The notes below the pieces were generated by a model, which saw nothing but the letters and a program-made list of their open reading frames with translations, ran no database searches and was not told the origin of the DNA. From Caminicella sporogenes DSM 14501 (GTDB lineage Bacteria > Bacillota > Clostridia > Peptostreptococcales > Caminicellaceae): 64,000 bases of DNA. Positions 63,159 to 64,000 of the stretch are shown in pieces. Numbering within the stretch: the first letter of the stretch is position 1; each line of letters opens with the position of its first letter. Location of the stretch: positions 1-64,000 of the forward strand of contig NZ_FRAJ01000003.1 of the NCBI RefSeq assembly GCF_900142285.1, given 5' to 3'. The position numbers and the translations under genes are program-made.

Positions 63159-64000
63159 ATGAAGGAAAGTAGTTTAAATATTCTCAACAGAATACAATTA
63201 AATTATAAGAAACTCAGCAAAGGACAAAGATTAATTGCAGATTATATTATTAATAATTATGATAAAGTAGCGTTTATGACTGCTTCAAAGTTAGGCGAAA
63301 AAGTTGGGGTAAGTGAATCTACAGTTGTCAGATTTGCAACAGCTCTCGGTTATGGGGGATATCCAAAATTACAAAAAGAACTTCAAGAATTTATAAAGAC
63401 GAAACTTACAACTGTACAGAGATTAGAACTTTCTAGTGATTATAATGATGAAGAAGATATTTTAAAAAAGGTAATGAAGGCAGATGTAGAAAATATAAAA
63501 AAGACTATAGAAGAAACAGATGCATATGTTTTTCAATCTGTAACTGATATTATTTTGGAAGCAAAAAAAGTTTACATATTAGGACTTAGAAGTTCTACAG
63601 TATTAGCTGAGTATTTAGGATTTTATTTAAATTTTATACTTGATGATGTTTCTGTTGTTCCTTCTGGTATTAATGATGTTTTTGACCAATTAATAAATAT
63701 AGATGAAAAAGATGTTATAATAGGAATTTCATTTCCAAGATATTCTAAAAAGACTTTAGAAGCTTTAAAATATGCTAAAACAAAAAGAGCTGCTATTATA
63801 GGTATAACTGACAGTAATTATTCTCCAATAAAAGAAATAGCAGATTTTACTCTAACAGCTAGAAGTAATATGGCATCATTTGTCGACTCTTTAGTAGCTC
63901 CAATGAGTCTTATAAACGCCTTAATAGTAGGTGTAAGTATGAAGGAAAAAGACAAAATAACCTCAACTTTCAAGACTCTTGAAAATATATGGAATGAATA
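63159..64000 (+). CDS. MurR/RpiR-family transcriptional regulator, end at window edge
   Basis: The frame opens at ATG 63159 (AAGGGG upstream, 8 bases) and runs to the last base; the final two bases TA probably begin the stop, so about 280 residues are complete. N-terminal RpiR helix-turn-helix (LSKGQRLIADYIINN, TASKLGEKVGVSESTVVRF), then a SIS domain (KVYILGLRSSTVLAE, GISFPRYSKKTLEAL) that binds phosphosugars. It lies 40 bases after korC and could be in the same transcript, though its ligand and targets are unknown. Confidence 0.88.
   Translation, partial: MKESSLNILNRIQLNYKKLSKGQRLIADYIINNYDKVAFMTASKLGEKVGVSESTVVRFATALGYGGYPKLQKELQEFIKTKLTTVQRLELSSDYNDEEDILKKVMKADVENIKKTIEETDAYVFQSVTDIILEAKKVYILGLRSSTVLAEYLGFYLNFILDDVSVVPSGINDVFDQLINIDEKDVIIGISFPRYSKKTLEALKYAKTKRAAIIGITDSNYSPIKEIADFTLTARSNMASFVDSLVAPMSLINALIVGVSMKEKDKITSTFKTLENIWNE

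Overview
The DNA is very AT-rich and comes from an anaerobic, endospore-forming Firmicute. The gene set fits Clostridia or Tissierellia, possibly a moderate thermophile of the Caloranaerobacter/Tepidimicrobium type; the genus is a guess. Supporting genes are spoVD, spoVE, spoIIGA, sigE, sigG, gerW and the YIEGIA pair (sporulation), a ferredoxin-dependent 2-oxoacid oxidoreductase, a superoxide reductase, a CBS-domain pyrophosphatase and a standalone PduL (anaerobic energy metabolism).

Region 1 to 7150 is an accessory island. It starts with an IS21-type element whose right end sits inside an IS256-type transposase. A minus-strand block follows: a tyrosine integrase split by a -1 frameshift at a classic slippery heptamer, with two small unknown genes downstream. 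Then comes a structured gap without a convincing gene, an AAA ATPase plus TOPRIM pair that looks like a phage-defence module, and a pseudogene in which the first codons of BREX pglZ are fused in frame to the last third of brxL. The island ends with a CRISPR array that has a leader but no cas genes in the window. This looks like a decayed defence island. Its most notable parts are the BREX scar, the surviving ATPase-TOPRIM pair, and two nearly identical CRISPR spacers that carry a Shine-Dalgarno sequence and a start codon.

Region 7265 to 22520 holds housekeeping and stress genes: CBS-PPase, a short sirtuin, a YkvA-like protein, hpt, a 57-residue orphan, superoxide reductase, a thiamine-binding-like protein, pduL, a TetR-controlled lipoprotein/ABC-2 exporter, ychF, a membrane-anchored ferrochelatase-like protein without the catalytic residues, a yfmF/yfmH peptidase pair and lgt.

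Region 22640 to 43680 is the division and cell-wall cluster followed by sporulation genes: a Spo0E-like small protein, mraZ-rsmH-ftsL-spoVD, murE-murF-mraY-murD-spoVE, murA-ftsQ, two DUF881 proteins, sbp, ftsZ, spoIIGA-sigE, sigG, ylmC, nrdR, and the YIEGIA protein with its small partner. The genes supply peptidoglycan precursors, assemble the septum and start the mother-cell and forespore sigma programmes. MraZ boxes lie before mraZ and a Spo0A-type promoter before spoIIGA.

Region 43750 to 64000 contains a DUF512 radical-SAM protein, der, gpsA, scpAB, a minus-strand polyamine block (XRE/cupin regulator-speD and speE-speB), DUF2953-gerW, a DacF-type carboxypeptidase with an altered KTG box, an iron-sulfur flavoprotein pair, rluB, a GNAT acetyltransferase, mnmM, an unknown protein, surE, the four-subunit korDABC operon and an RpiR-type regulator that runs off the end. 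Start codons TTG and GTG are frequent; I moved many starts to the codon that best fits a ribosome binding site.
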